In this document: piece after piece, positions 34,603 to 45,448 of the stretch
Position numbering within the stretch: the first letter of the stretch is position 1
How the letters are laid out: each line of letters starts with the position of its first letter
DNA from: Heracleum sosnowskyi
Taxonomy: Eukaryota > Streptophyta > Magnoliopsida > Apiales > Apiaceae
DNA: 64,000 bases
Direction: 5' to 3'
Assembly (NCBI GenBank): GCA_030848705.1
Contig: CM061236.1
Coordinates: forward strand, 58,547,481 to 58,611,480
Notes under the pieces: generated by a model
The model's input: only the letters and a program-made list of their open reading frames with translations
What the model was told of the DNA's origin: nothing
The model's database searches: none
Made by a program: the position numbers and the translations under genes

Positions 34603-35138
34603 TTATTTTGAGATTTTTGCAAGTTAAAATGCAGCCAGGAATTTGCTATAATTTTTCTGTGAATTGATTTTCTCAGGAAAAGGTGAAATTTTGTCTAAGT
34701 CAAAATTACTATGTCAACGAAACGCACCATTTCGTTGATAGTCCTAGCATTTTTCTGGGTGTTTCGTTGATAGCTCTTTTATATCAACGAAACGCAGCTT
34801 TATCAACGGAATAGAAGGGACCTAAAATTCCCAATTCTGATTCGTTGATGTAGCGCTTTTTAATCTGAACCGTTGAAATTGCACGTTTGTTATCACGATC
34901 TATACATACACCCCTGTAAGCATAAATCGTGGTAATATTTAATTCTAACGGTTACTTTTTAAGCTAATCAGGTAATTTAGATTAATTATTGGACTTAATT
35001 TCTGAGAATTTTTGGGGGAGTATTTAAGAGATTTTAATTTCTTTATTTCATTTCTACCTGTTCTCAAAAATTCCAAAAGTTTTTCTATCTTCTTCTCTCT
35101 AACAAGCAATACAGCTCGAAGCTTTTCCTCACTCAACA
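34603..35138 (+). repeat. Copia-3 post-pol spacer with six inverted and direct motif copies
   Basis: Non-coding. Between 34712 and 34852 the words TCAACGAAACG, TTTCGTTGATAG and TATCAACGGAATAG alternate in orientation, so the RNA could fold into hairpins. The rest is an AT-rich leader ending in ACTCAACA before the ORF3 ATG. Confidence 0.7.
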
Positions 35139-38100
35139 ATGGCACCCATAGTCAAGCTTATGTCTGCTGGTGGGTTCATCTATGAGAAGAACAATTCTAT
35201 TCCATTTGTTGTTAAGGAGAGTCCGAACGACATCTTTTTCAAGATGATGGACTTCATGAGGAACTGTAAGTTGGGCTATGTGATGTTTCACTCTACACCA
35301 CTCTACAATGAAATAATCGAGGAGATTTGGACCTCATGTGAGTATAGTGGAACAAACTGCACACTGCAATTCACTCTTCAAGGTAATGAGTACATAGTTA
35401 ATTCTGATGTTTTGCAAGCATGTTTACATATTCCTGATAATAACTGTGATGTTTTGCCTACTAACACTAAAATAACTACCATGCTAAATTCTATAAACTA
35501 CTATTTGCCTACTGATAACTTAGGTAAGATAATTAGGAGAGGCTTGGTTAGGGAATACAGTTATTTAGATGATGCATTCATTAAGGTCTTTTCTGGAAAG
35601 ATTAGTAATTTTGATGCATTAACTAACTCTATGTTAATTCTCCTAACCATGCTTCTAAATGATAGATATTACAACTTTAGCACCCAACTTATGTATGAAA
35701 TTGGTGCTAAGTTGGGTGATAAGGCAAATAGGAAGAAAAATATCTATTATGCAAGGTTTCTAATGATGCTGTCTAATCATATTAGTCAAGCACCATTAGT
35801 TATCTCTAACCCTACTGCCAGGTTTGAGTGCTTTGTGCAAGAGAAGAGAGTATTGACAGACATACTGAGGCTGAACCACAATGGTGATGTTCCAGTGGTG
35901 TATCTTCCAATCATTGAGGTAACTACTGCTATCCCTGTTAGTATAGCTGTTACTTCCATTGTTTCATCCAACCCAGTTGCTATGGAGTCTGTAGCTGTGA
36001 CCCAACAGGCTCCTGCCCCAGCAACAAAACCAAAATCTAAGAAATCCTCCAAGCCAACCTCAGGTGCTTCTCAAAAGGCACCTGTTGTAAAAACTACCAC
36101 ACAACCTAAGGGGAGTGAGTCTGGAGTTGTGAGAGGTGAGGGAAGGGGTGAAAGTCAAAGAAACCCCAAGGATAAGGAAGGTGAGGTAAGTGTTTCCCAG
36201 CCTAGCCCCATTGTGTCTTCCCAACAAGGCACAATGAGTAAAATGGATTTAAGCACAAGTCTAATTGCATCCTCCCAAAAGGATGTAATTATTGAAACAA
36301 GCTCTCAACCTAGAGCACAGTCCAAAAGGGTAAGGGACACTTCAAGCCAACAGTCTACATTTTCCCAATACCAAAGGAGAGTGAAGCAAAAGTCCAAGGG
36401 TTCACAGGGTGCACACACACTGGAAGCAACACTTCCAGTTTCTCAAATTCAGTTTGATGTAACCCCTATTATTACTCTGGGGTTACAGTCCCATTCTCTT
36501 GATATCAATCTTGAACTATCTCCACCAAATTCACCAACTTTATCTCTAGATGTGGACATGATCCATACATCTATTCCTGATTCTCCAACTCTAATCTTGG
36601 AGAAGCCCCACTCTGAAGCTGGTGGTCATCACTTGTTAAGTGATTTGTTGGGCCATCAACCAATTTTTTCTGAAATTGCAAGGGGATCTGTGGACCAATC
36701 TCTCAAATCAATCACCACAGACTCTACTGTAATTTCTCATTCTCAAAGCGCTTTCTTAACTTCATCAACGGAACAGTCTATTTCGTTGACAAGTGTTTCT
36801 CCATCAACGGTATCCATACCGTTGACAGTTCAAACTACCATTCCGTTGATAGGTCATTCTACACCCCTTATTGAAAATCTAGTTGTTTCCACAACTAGTG
36901 TAGATGACCTGGTGGTAGTTGAGACACTTTTAGGATTGAGAGGGAGTGAAACTGAGAGGCTGGCTTGCAGCCAGGCAAAAGGAGAGAACGAGAGTGAGAG
37001 GCTGGCTATTTCTTCCAGCCAGGCAAAAGGAGAGTTTGAGAGTTCCACCTTAGTAGGTGAAGGTGAGGGTGTGAGAGGTGTGAGCCATGGGGAGCCCATG
37101 ATGCAAGAATATAGAGGAGAGAGAGAAGGGACTACAGGAGTCATAAGGGAGGAAGCAGCCATTGCTAGTGAGTCAATGGAGGTCAATGAGGGAGAAAGGG
37201 AACTTACTTTCCAAGAGCACTATCAACAAACTCTGGATAGTATTTCCCTGGATCCTGAGACCTTTACTCATCCTGTATCAGCCTATGAAGTTTTGGCTCA
37301 ACAGGGCAATGTGGAGGCAGAGAGGTCACTACAACTAATTCATACAACTGCATCAATGCAAAGAGCAAAGGATGCCTTGACCAATCTATCTCCAGGAGCT
37401 GCAGCAAGTGGTGAGTTTGATTTCTCTGATGATGAGGACAGCTTTGGTGACAATCAGGTGGCCACTACTTCACAGACTGGAACTTCTGTGGTGCCTCCTA
37501 CACCAAACTGGCTTTCTCAAGATTTACAAGGAAGGATCTCTCTGGATGCTGCAATCTCAAGGCAGTACAATGAGGCCTATCTGGCTCATGAGTCTGCAAA
37601 TGCCAATGACAAGAAATTCTACAAGGCTATTATGGATTCACTGGAAATTCAAAGGCTACAGATGATGCAGACAAGGATTAAGGCTAGAGAAATCAAGGAC
37701 TCCATTAGCAATCTCAAGGATGCTAATGATAGGAGGCTAGATGAAAAGCTTCCTCTTCTCACTGTGTCCAAGATGAACAGGTTTTTCTCTAAGGAACCTG
37801 AGGTGGCTACCTCCTTGAAGACTCTCTCTTCTAGAGTGGACAAGGTGGAAGCTACTTTATCTCAGATGCAAAAGGAACAGGAGAAGCAGACACAACTGTT
37901 GGCCCAGCTAGTGGCAGCTCAAGGACTCCCAGTCATCTCTCTTGATGATAACAAAAAGGGGGAGAAATCTAAGGAGCTAGACATTCAAATCACAAAGGTT
38001 ATGGTTCCAGCCATTTCCCTACCACAGGAGCCACTAGCTATGGGGGAGTCAGGAAAAGCTAAACTGGACAGCATTGACCTGATTCAGCAAGCTTCTATGA

Positions 38101-39617
38101 AGCTACAGCTTGCTGAACAAATTAAAGACCACTGGTCTAGGATAGATGAAAGAATCAAGAAGTTAGCTGGTACTGCAAAGAGTTCAAATCCATCAACGGA
38201 TCAAGCTTCTTCTACAGAGCCATCAACGAATGCCATGGTTTTAGCATCAACGGAATGGGAGCCACAGACCAATTCTTCATATAAGGTAGAGCCCCTTCTA
38301 CATGGAGTCACTCAAGGTTCAAGGAAGGAGAAAGGACAAACTTCATGCATTAGGGATGTGGAACAAGCTACATTGCAAAGAAGCCTATCTCCCAAGTCTC
38401 CTGCTAAACCAAAGGGCAAAAACACAGAAAGGACTTTCTATCCTGCACCTTATCCAGATGAGCACAAGCTTCTTGGTCTACTCATCACAAAAAGCAAGGA
38501 AAGCAATGATTATGAGATAAGGAAGCAAAGGGCAATTGTCTACAGGAATGGACAACAAATCTGTGTTTGGGCTGGTCACCCAAACTTTGCTGAAGCTAAG
38601 GCTGAAGAATCAGAAAGAGCAGCAATGCAAGCTCTTGCAGTTGCTCAATCTCTTGATGAAGAAGAAAGACAGCAAGAAGAAAAGGCCAGAGAGGAAAGGA
38701 GTGCAAAGAAGAGCACAAGGCAACCAAAGGCAAGAGCTAGGAGAAATATAGCCTTTGAGAATGATGACTCTCAGAGTATTGCATCAGACTCTTCTGTACC
38801 AACTGCACCTCCAACAATTCCTGATCCAGCTCTAGGGGAAAAGTTAGCCTTTGATCCTAAACATCCTGTTAATTTCCATGATCAGCCAATTGAGCCAAAG
38901 GAAGAGCCAATTGAGTTTGATGAGGCCAACTTTCCAAAATTCCTCTTTGAGATGGATTCAAAGAAGAAATCTAAGCAAAGGGCTACCAAGGCTAAGCCAA
39001 TTCTAGTAAGGAGACCACAAGCTGAAAAACCTCCTACCAACCCAGAAGACTTCATCTACATTGCTGATATCAGGGAGGAGTCTGACTTATATATCAATCT
39101 TGATGATCTAGTTGAAGTGAGAGGAATAGCAGCTTCTTACAAACTACCAGAGAGATTGGTGTTTGTCTACAAGGGTGGGAGAGAACAGGTTTGGCCTCTA
39201 CATAGAATTCTAGGAGAAGACTATCAGACACTGCTATCTGTGTTTAAAAGCCTGAAGAAAGATTTTGGTTTTACCAAAACAGCTAAGTCTGAAGTTGTTT
39301 CCAAGATTTGCCAAATCAAAGCTAGCTGGAACAAGCCTGGTGCACTTCCCAGAGTATTGAAGGTCCCTCAAACAGGAAAGAAGATTCATCTCCAACCTTT
39401 TTGGATGATGGAATTCAGAGACAAGGACAACTGTAGAAGATTCTTCAGAATAGAAGACCAACTGGAGAAGGCATCCAATGAAACTCTAAGATTAATGCAA
39501 TCCAAGTTGGGGGATCAAGATGAAGAAGAGAAGATTTTCTACAGAAGACTTCAAGCTCAGATTGAGGAGAACAATGCAAGAAAAGGGAAGAAAACAAGAC
39601 CACAGAGGCAAAGATGA
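35139..39617 (+). CDS. Copia-3 ORF3, intact 1492-residue extra protein of unknown function
   Basis: ATG at 35139 in the context AACAATGG, fully open. Residues 1-225 are a globular N-terminal domain with the same layout as the start of Copia-2 ORF3. Residues about 290-830 are Ser/Thr/Gln/Pro-rich and likely disordered, with two near-identical ERLA-SSQAKGE repeats (36955-37030). Residues about 830-930 are a coiled coil, followed by KKGEK at the internal purine tract. About 1095-1210 is a basic/Glu-rich helical part; about 1300-1490 is a second globular domain (IYIADIREESDLYINLDD; AKSEVV near 1382), related to the end of Copia-2 ORF3. Eight copies of the element motif lie in it in several frames (36765-36852, 38191-38258). 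No signal peptide or clear membrane helix is visible, so 'envelope' is not supported here. Intact frame in an element with broken pol is notable. Confidence 0.88.
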   Translation: MAPIVKLMSAGGFIYEKNNSIPFVVKESPNDIFFKMMDFMRNCKLGYVMFHSTPLYNEIIEEIWTSCEYSGTNCTLQFTLQGNEYIVNSDVLQACLHIPDNNCDVLPTNTKITTMLNSINYYLPTDNLGKIIRRGLVREYSYLDDAFIKVFSGKISNFDALTNSMLILLTMLLNDRYYNFSTQLMYEIGAKLGDKANRKKNIYYARFLMMLSNHISQAPLVISNPTARFECFVQEKRVLTDILRLNHNGDVPVVYLPIIEVTTAIPVSIAVTSIVSSNPVAMESVAVTQQAPAPATKPKSKKSSKPTSGASQKAPVVKTTTQPKGSESGVVRGEGRGESQRNPKDKEGEVSVSQPSPIVSSQQGTMSKMDLSTSLIASSQKDVIIETSSQPRAQSKRVRDTSSQQSTFSQYQRRVKQKSKGSQGAHTLEATLPVSQIQFDVTPIITLGLQSHSLDINLELSPPNSPTLSLDVDMIHTSIPDSPTLILEKPHSEAGGHHLLSDLLGHQPIFSEIARGSVDQSLKSITTDSTVISHSQSAFLTSSTEQSISLTSVSPSTVSIPLTVQTTIPLIGHSTPLIENLVVSTTSVDDLVVVETLLGLRGSETERLACSQAKGENESERLAISSSQAKGEFESSTLVGEGEGVRGVSHGEPMMQEYRGEREGTTGVIREEAAIASESMEVNEGERELTFQEHYQQTLDSISLDPETFTHPVSAYEVLAQQGNVEAERSLQLIHTTASMQRAKDALTNLSPGAAASGEFDFSDDEDSFGDNQVATTSQTGTSVVPPTPNWLSQDLQGRISLDAAISRQYNEAYLAHESANANDKKFYKAIMDSLEIQRLQMMQTRIKAREIKDSISNLKDANDRRLDEKLPLLTVSKMNRFFSKEPEVATSLKTLSSRVDKVEATLSQMQKEQEKQTQLLAQLVAAQGLPVISLDDNKKGEKSKELDIQITKVMVPAISLPQEPLAMGESGKAKLDSIDLIQQASMKLQLAEQIKDHWSRIDERIKKLAGTAKSSNPSTDQASSTEPSTNAMVLASTEWEPQTNSSYKVEPLLHGVTQGSRKEKGQTSCIRDVEQATLQRSLSPKSPAKPKGKNTERTFYPAPYPDEHKLLGLLITKSKESNDYEIRKQRAIVYRNGQQICVWAGHPNFAEAKAEESERAAMQALAVAQSLDEEERQQEEKAREERSAKKSTRQPKARARRNIAFENDDSQSIASDSSVPTAPPTIPDPALGEKLAFDPKHPVNFHDQPIEPKEEPIEFDEANFPKFLFEMDSKKKSKQRATKAKPILVRRPQAEKPPTNPEDFIYIADIREESDLYINLDDLVEVRGIAASYKLPERLVFVYKGGREQVWPLHRILGEDYQTLLSVFKSLKKDFGFTKTAKSEVVSKICQIKASWNKPGALPRVLKVPQTGKKIHLQPFWMMEFRDKDNCRRFFRIEDQLEKASNETLRLMQSKLGDQDEEEKIFYRRLQAQIEENNARKGKKTRPQRQR
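37953..37966 (+). promoter_or_regulatory. Internal purine tract in Copia-3 ORF3
   Basis: AAAAAGGGGGAGAA encodes KKGEK after the coiled coil, at the same place as in Copia-1 (5776) and Copia-2 (41021). The glycine uses GGG in all three. Confidence 0.4.
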
Positions 39618-39801
39618 AAAATCTGCTCAGTCTAGAGGAGCAACTCTGTGCACTTGTTTTGTAAGATTTTCTACTTTGTATTTTAATTAAATTCAATGAA
39701 GCTCAATGCAATTTCTACTTTTATCATGTGTAATTTGACTGAGTGTTTTTGTTATCATCAAGGCTCTTGATTTATGGCTGTTATTCTATCAGTCATAAAT
39801 T
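39618..39801 (+). other. Copia-3 3' untranslated stretch between ORF3 and PPT
   Basis: Short AT-rich non-coding sequence; nothing else seen. Confidence 0.6.
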
Positions 39802-39810
39802 GGGGGAGAT
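39802..39810 (+). promoter_or_regulatory. Copia-3 3' polypurine tract
   Basis: GGGGGAGAT directly against the LTR start TGTTAGG. Confidence 0.9.
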
Positions 39811-40849
39811 TGTTAGGAATATGTTGTTCTTGATGATAATTATAAAAACACTTAGTAGATTTTGTATTAAGTCATTTTGTAACTATCAACGGAATGGCAT
39901 GCTTTGCAGTGTTTCGTTGACAGGAAGCTCATCAACGGAATGAGTGTTGTAGCAATTGCACTGTACAATACTTCACAGTTTGATATGCATTTTGTTGTAT
40001 GTACTAGATAGGTTTTCTAAGTCATGTTGACTAAGTACTAGATAGGCAAAATAGGTTGGTTAATTGTAAGTATATCATGCCTTGTAATTTTGCCTAAGTG
40101 AAGACATGTCAACGGTATGAAGATTACTCTATCAACGGAACAAGGATACACCATCAACGGAATGAAGTTTACTCATCAACGAAATGGAGTTTACTCATCA
40201 ACGAAATGGAGAATAAAGCTATCAACGAAACACATCTCCCTGCTATCAACGAATCATTATTGCTTTTCTGAATAGTTGACAAAGTGATAGTGACAGTTTA
40301 CTGAACAGATCTAAAGGTGATGTGGAAGTGTACTCTGCATTGGAAACCATTAAAATGGACATGGGGAATAAGGAAACATCCCAGTTTCCAATTGGGCTCT
40401 TGGGAGTGATCATAATAAGCATGAAGACAAAAGCAAGGATCTCCAAGGACCACTGGACAAAGGGATGAAAAGCAAACTATTGGCGGTTACCTTTAGTGTA
40501 CTTTAGTGTAGTCAAAAATAGTATTGTAAATTTGGGGAATATATAACCAAGTGTAGCAGTTAAAATAGAGTAAGAGAAGAAAAACAAATAGTTTGGATTA
40601 GCTATCTTTGAGAGCATTTTCTTCTCTACAACTTTGTAACTGAGCAGCTGTGTACTTTTGTATCACAGATTATTTCCGCAATAAAAACACTTCAGTTGGA
40701 TCATCAAACAATCCCACTGAATTATTTATATCTTGTGTTTTTACTTATTCAGTTCAGTTTTATTTTATAAGTGTTTTAAGTTTAAGAAAATATCAAGAAT
40801 TGTATTCAACCCCCCTTCTACAATTCTGTTAGGTCATTTGGGAATAACA
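39811..40849 (+). repeat. Copia-3 3' LTR
   Basis: The 1039-bp LTR pairs with 27707-28746 and differs at about seven sites. It carries the same motif cluster (39886-40255), TATATAA and AATAAA. The duplicated AATTC follows at 40850. Confidence 0.95.
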
Positions 40850-41040
40850 AATTCACATCAACCCACGGTTGAACAGAAAACATTCTTTGAGGGAGATGGT
40901 GAAGATGATGTTGATCAAGGAAGAGATGGAGGAGATAGAAGAGAAGGAGGAGATATAAGGAGAACAAGTGAGGTGAATCCTGAAGCTGCTCATGTTAAAT
41001 CTGTAGAGAATTCCTCAATTAAGGGGGAGAAGAGAGGAGG
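40850..41040 (+). pseudogene. Copia-2 ORF3, short piece between Copia-3 and Gypsy-B
   Basis: After the duplicated AATTC the frame reads acidic and Gly/Arg-rich protein (EGDGEDDVDQGRDGGD), then a KGEK at the purine tract AAGGGGGAGAAG (41021-41032). It ends in GGAGG, the target site of Gypsy-B. It continues at 54930. Confidence 0.8.
41021..41032 (+). promoter_or_regulatory. Internal purine tract in Copia-2 ORF3
   Basis: AAGGGGGAGAAG encodes KGEK, at the same place as in Copia-1 and Copia-3. Gypsy-B inserted eight bases downstream. Confidence 0.4.
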
Positions 41041-44000
41041 TGTAACACCCCCAGATCCGGGGTCAGGAAATCTGGGTTGTCACGCTCCATCAATGATACA
41101 ATACCTGCATTACTTACAACATTCTCATAGTACAGCTCCAAAGACCCCAATCACTTACGCACACACACACAAGTTATAGCCTTGGAAATGAGCACAATAG
41201 TCAACATTTGTTATTACAACCCAAATGTACTATCCAGGACCTCACAATTCTATACAAGGTTCAGAAATACAAACCCACTCAAAATAATTATCACTAATTC
41301 AAGCTGCAACCCTTTTTGCTCGCACTGATAGTATCCATCCTGCATCAACTAACTCCAGGGTGGTCTCTCCATTCCCTTGCTCTCGTAACACGAGGTGAAT
41401 TCGGTAATGTTTTCCTCATGCTGAAATATTTAATAAAGCAAGAATGAGCTAATAGTGCTCAGCAAGAAATCTATCCCAGTTTAAATCTTTAAACCTTTTA
41501 GGGAGATAATCCATAAGGGATCAAAGCTTTTATCAGTACTAGAGTCTAACCCCAAAATAGTATATCATTTAAAATACCGTATGACTTATAATCATACTCA
41601 TATACTCTTCGTAATCATTTGGAAATCCTTGGTATCAGTATGATAAACCAAGACTCAAAACATATCTTTTTAAAATAGATATCAAATATTAGAATCAAGG
41701 CTTAAAGCCTATTCATTGACTCAAAATACCATACAGTTCAATATACTGTATATCTTAAATACTTTCTCAACATATATGTATGCATATATATTTAGATATC
41801 TCATATTGTTCAAAACACTGTAAAATACTCGTAATGAACACCTTTTTGACTCTGTTGTGTTGTGATATATAAAAGAAGCAAGAATGAGCACTATAGCTCG
41901 GCGATAATATATAGCAGCATAATCGTATATGTAAGCTGATACCATAATTGAAAACTTTTAAAACTTCATTCGTATACAGAATGATATATTGAAATATTCT
42001 TTTCGTCAAAACATACCGTACAGTTCAAGATACTGTAGAGGAAGTATACTTTTCAACCACTGTCAACATTATCGGTAACTCAGCACCTAGGCTTTCGTTA
42101 CAATGTCACAGTACAATTCCAATTGGAAGATGGGACTATCTGGAGCACACCACGATACACGATGATCAGTCGTTGTATCGCACTCACACTTTTCTACTAG
42201 TAGATGGATGACATCCTAACACGATTATCACCCCAGCCGCATACGGGCTTTGTATCTGCTGGACTGTCCCACAGCCTCCTACGCGAGATAGATGCTGGAC
42301 TGCCCCGCAGCCTCTTACGCTATATAATTAGATGGACTGTCCCACAGCCTCTTACACTATATAATTTGATGGACTGTCCCACAGCCTCTTACACGTTTCC
42401 TCCTAGTCCCGGATGAACAATCAAAGAAAAATGGAGCCGGAACTAAATCCAGGTCTCCCAAGCAATTTGTACTTGTCAACACTATTCATTATTTCTGATC
42501 ACCTTACTCCCTGATTGTTTGGGGAAGTAAGTCACAAGGGAAGTTGACTTGAGTCAACCAGAGTAATCACTGAGAAGGATTCGCTTCGCAAAATTTCGAA
42601 TTGGGAGTAGTCGGAGTTTTCTGAGATGCTTTGATTTGAAATTCGTTTGGATAGGGCAGTAATCCCAAAACATAAACTCTTTCGAGGAATTGGAAGAGTA
42701 AAATCATTGGTCTCTCCTTAAACTGAATTCCCCATTTTTGATGAGTTGGAAAATATTTAATCGTATCTAAGAGTCTTAATAAGCTCAAAATAATATTTGG
42801 GAACCCCTACTGTTTTTAAAAGATTTTTCTGAAGGCCAGAAAATATTTTAAATAATTAATGAAGGCCTTAAATAATTTTTAAATAGGGTTTTATGATTTT
42901 TAAATCATTTTAGAATATTTAATAAATATTCAAATAATATTTATTAAATAATTAAGTCACTTTAAATATTTAATAAATATTCAAATAATATTTATTAAAT
43001 AATAAACAATTAAATAAATCCTGTTTAAATGAATATTCAAAATAATATTCATTTGATTAAATAAATAATCAATAATATTTAAAATATCCAAATTATATTT
43101 ATTGGAATATTTTAAATAAATATAAAAGAATTAATCTGTCTCCGGCAAATCTCCGGGTTTTTATGACAGCGTCGTAAAATATCTCCGACTCCCGAATTAC
43201 GTTTAAAATACGAATATACACTCTTCCCGAGAGTCCTTATACATATACACTCATATGAGGTGTCACCAAAATTTCACATCGTAAAACCTCGTAAGCATCG
43301 GGTATTATGATTAAAACAGTTCATATAATTCAACAGTAATTATATCACAACCACAACAGTTTACAAATCATACTGAATACTTTAAGCTTTGGGTTTCGAA
43401 AACTTGCATGCATCTATCATATGCATATATTACGTCTCAACATTTTTAATACCATTACATCTATATACGATGTAAGGTTTGAAAACATGCATAATATCAT
43501 ATCATATGCATCATTAGTATAAGTAATGGAAAACGTAGCATGGAATAAGAAAACGTGCCTGATGCTCGAGAAGTGATAGGGGTTCGCGACGATGCCGGAC
43601 CATCTAGACAAAGTCAAAGAAAACGCACGATCAATCCCCTGGATAATCCACTTGTACTTAATGCTTAAACACATAAACGAAACACAACCAAGGAATTACA
43701 AGCTCGTTATAGGCTCATACTAAGTCCGCGTTTAGTCGACAATTACTTCCGTCGTAGGTTTAGTCCGAATTCGATCCTCGAATACAAGTTATACTTAACC
43801 ATTTACAACATTGGTTTCTAAGTCATGTTCTTGGTGGTTTTCACTTGCGCGACCTCGACTAAAACATTTTTATAAAATCTAAAACTAATCTTTTTAATAC
43901 GAATCTTTTTCGTGAGCCTTCCTAACTGTCTCTAGTATTATTCCTCAAAGTTTCACATTTTAATATGGCTTCTAAGTGGTCCAAATATAGCCTCAAAGTG

Positions 44001-45448
44001 ACTGACCAGAGAGGGGTTGTTCCTCCGAACGACGTTTACTAAAACTCACTTTTCTCTTAAACCGTAAATCGTAACGACATGATTCTTGCGCTCACGTAAA
44101 GTAGAAACAAAGCTCTACACACTAATGTTCATCACTGAACCAAAAGAGGCAGTTAAGTTTTCGGATTCTAGGCAGTTTATAGAGTTACCGAAAATCGGGC
44201 ATTACGACGGCTTAAAACTTAACGTTTCCCATTTTCAAAACACAACCAAATCAATATCAATCAATCCCAAACTCACCCTCCACCTTATACTCCCTCCACT
44301 CAGTCAAATCCTCCATAAATATTCAAAACAAATTCATAACCCATCCTCCAAACTCAACCAACAATTCATCTAATCACTTAATCATGATCTTAACTTTACA
44401 TAAACATCAAAACCACTTCAAAACTCATATAAACAAAAAGGGGCAGAGGTTTTTATACCTTCCTTGAAGCTTCCCAAGCATCAAAAATGGCTAATCTAGG
44501 CTTGGGGTGCTTGGATGATCCTTATATAGCTTGAACCCATGGAAACAAAACCATAAAAACAAGTAGTTACTATTCATCATCGTTCTTAATCACTAAAATC
44601 AGATGGGTAAAACACAGAGGTGAGGCGAGAGCTTACCATGGTTGCGTAGAGCTTCTCGAGAGCTTCGATTTGAGTGGTGGAACGCCAAAAACCGCCAAGA
44701 GAAACTCGAGTTATGATCAATTCTTTCTCCGCCCTTTTCTCTCCTTTTTCTCTCTCGGTTTTCTTCTTCCTTTTTCTTTTGTTTTGGTTAATTTGATAAG
44801 GATGCTGATATTTTGTGTTTAAAAAGGGGGTGAGTCATCACCTTTAATGCTTAGTCATTAGACACGTGTCAAGCATGCAGGAGGTTGGCTAAAGTAGCTT
44901 TACTGGTTCGTTTCCTTTCACATGGATGATCCAAATGTTGCATCCCTCGAATTAATCTTGTTACATGTTACTTCCATATCTATATTTAATCCTGTAAATG
45001 TTGCCTTGTTCCTCTTGAAACGATTCGAAATATTTTCTAAAGGGCGAATAAAACTCTACGCGATTCTCGCAGTGAATAATAACTATTCACTATTCACTTC
45101 AACAATCGAATCCTTAAATCGACTTTTAATAAAATAATAAAATTCCAAAATATTAAATCCTCAAATCCTCAATTTTAATATCTCATTTCTTGAATATAAT
45201 AATATATAATTTGATGCCCGGTCAGATACTATACCATAATAAAATTTGGAATTTCTGAATTCCGATCGTCTTTGCATTCTCTTATTTACTCCGTAGATCA
45301 CTAATACGACTTCGAAAGTTCATTATCCCGACTCGTACATAGGGTGGTCTGAAAATCTTTTTCGGTTCAGAAATTTACTATTCATCAGGATTTTACTATT
45401 CATCATTTTTTTTTTTTTTAACTAAGTCCAAAATTTGGGGTTATTACA
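41041..45448 (-). repeat. Gypsy-B LTR, left copy (3' LTR of the element)
   Basis: On the plus strand it begins TGTAACACCCCCAGATCCGG and ends TTGGGGTTATTACA. It contains four 36-37-bp repeats at 42261-42393 and a strongly AT-rich stretch with TTTAATAAATATTCAAAT words at 42835-43130. The part 43680-45448 aligns in reverse with the first half of the Gypsy-A LTR; the part near 41041-43500 does not, but resembles the solo LTR. Confidence 0.92.
42261..42393. repeat. 36-37-bp tandem repeat x4 in Gypsy-B LTR
   Basis: GGACTGTCCCACAGCCTC-like units start at 42261, 42297, 42334 and 42371; the second has CCCC. The right LTR has the same array at 51725-51857, and the solo LTR has two or three units in reverse near 61030-61125. 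Confidence 0.85.

Larger units (their letters stand above)
27707..40849 (+). mobile_element. Copia-3: complete SIRE/Maximus-like copia element, 13.1 kb
   Basis: Both LTRs, primer site, gag, pol, ORF3, polypurine tract and a perfect 5-bp target duplication are present. The LTRs differ at about seven sites in 1.04 kb, so insertion is recent. It inserted into Copia-2 ORF3 in the same orientation. Only a few lesions break it: a frame change around the gag-protease border, another in protease, and one stop in pol. The word ATCAACGGAAT and variants are scattered through the whole element in both orientations. Confidence 0.95.

Noticed and set aside
35139..39617. Copia-3 ORF3 considered as an envelope protein
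   Set aside because: No signal peptide, membrane segment or fusion-type region could be seen, so I kept it as unknown.
42835..43130. Palindromic AT-rich stretch considered as a MITE
   Set aside because: It is present at the same place in both Gypsy-B LTRs, with no terminal repeats or target duplication of its own; it is part of the LTR.
44086..44373. 95-codon plus-strand ORF in the Gypsy-B LTR, repeated at 53550-53837
   Set aside because: It lies on the opposite strand to the element inside both LTR copies, has low-complexity composition and no domain. The repetition is explained by the LTR pair.
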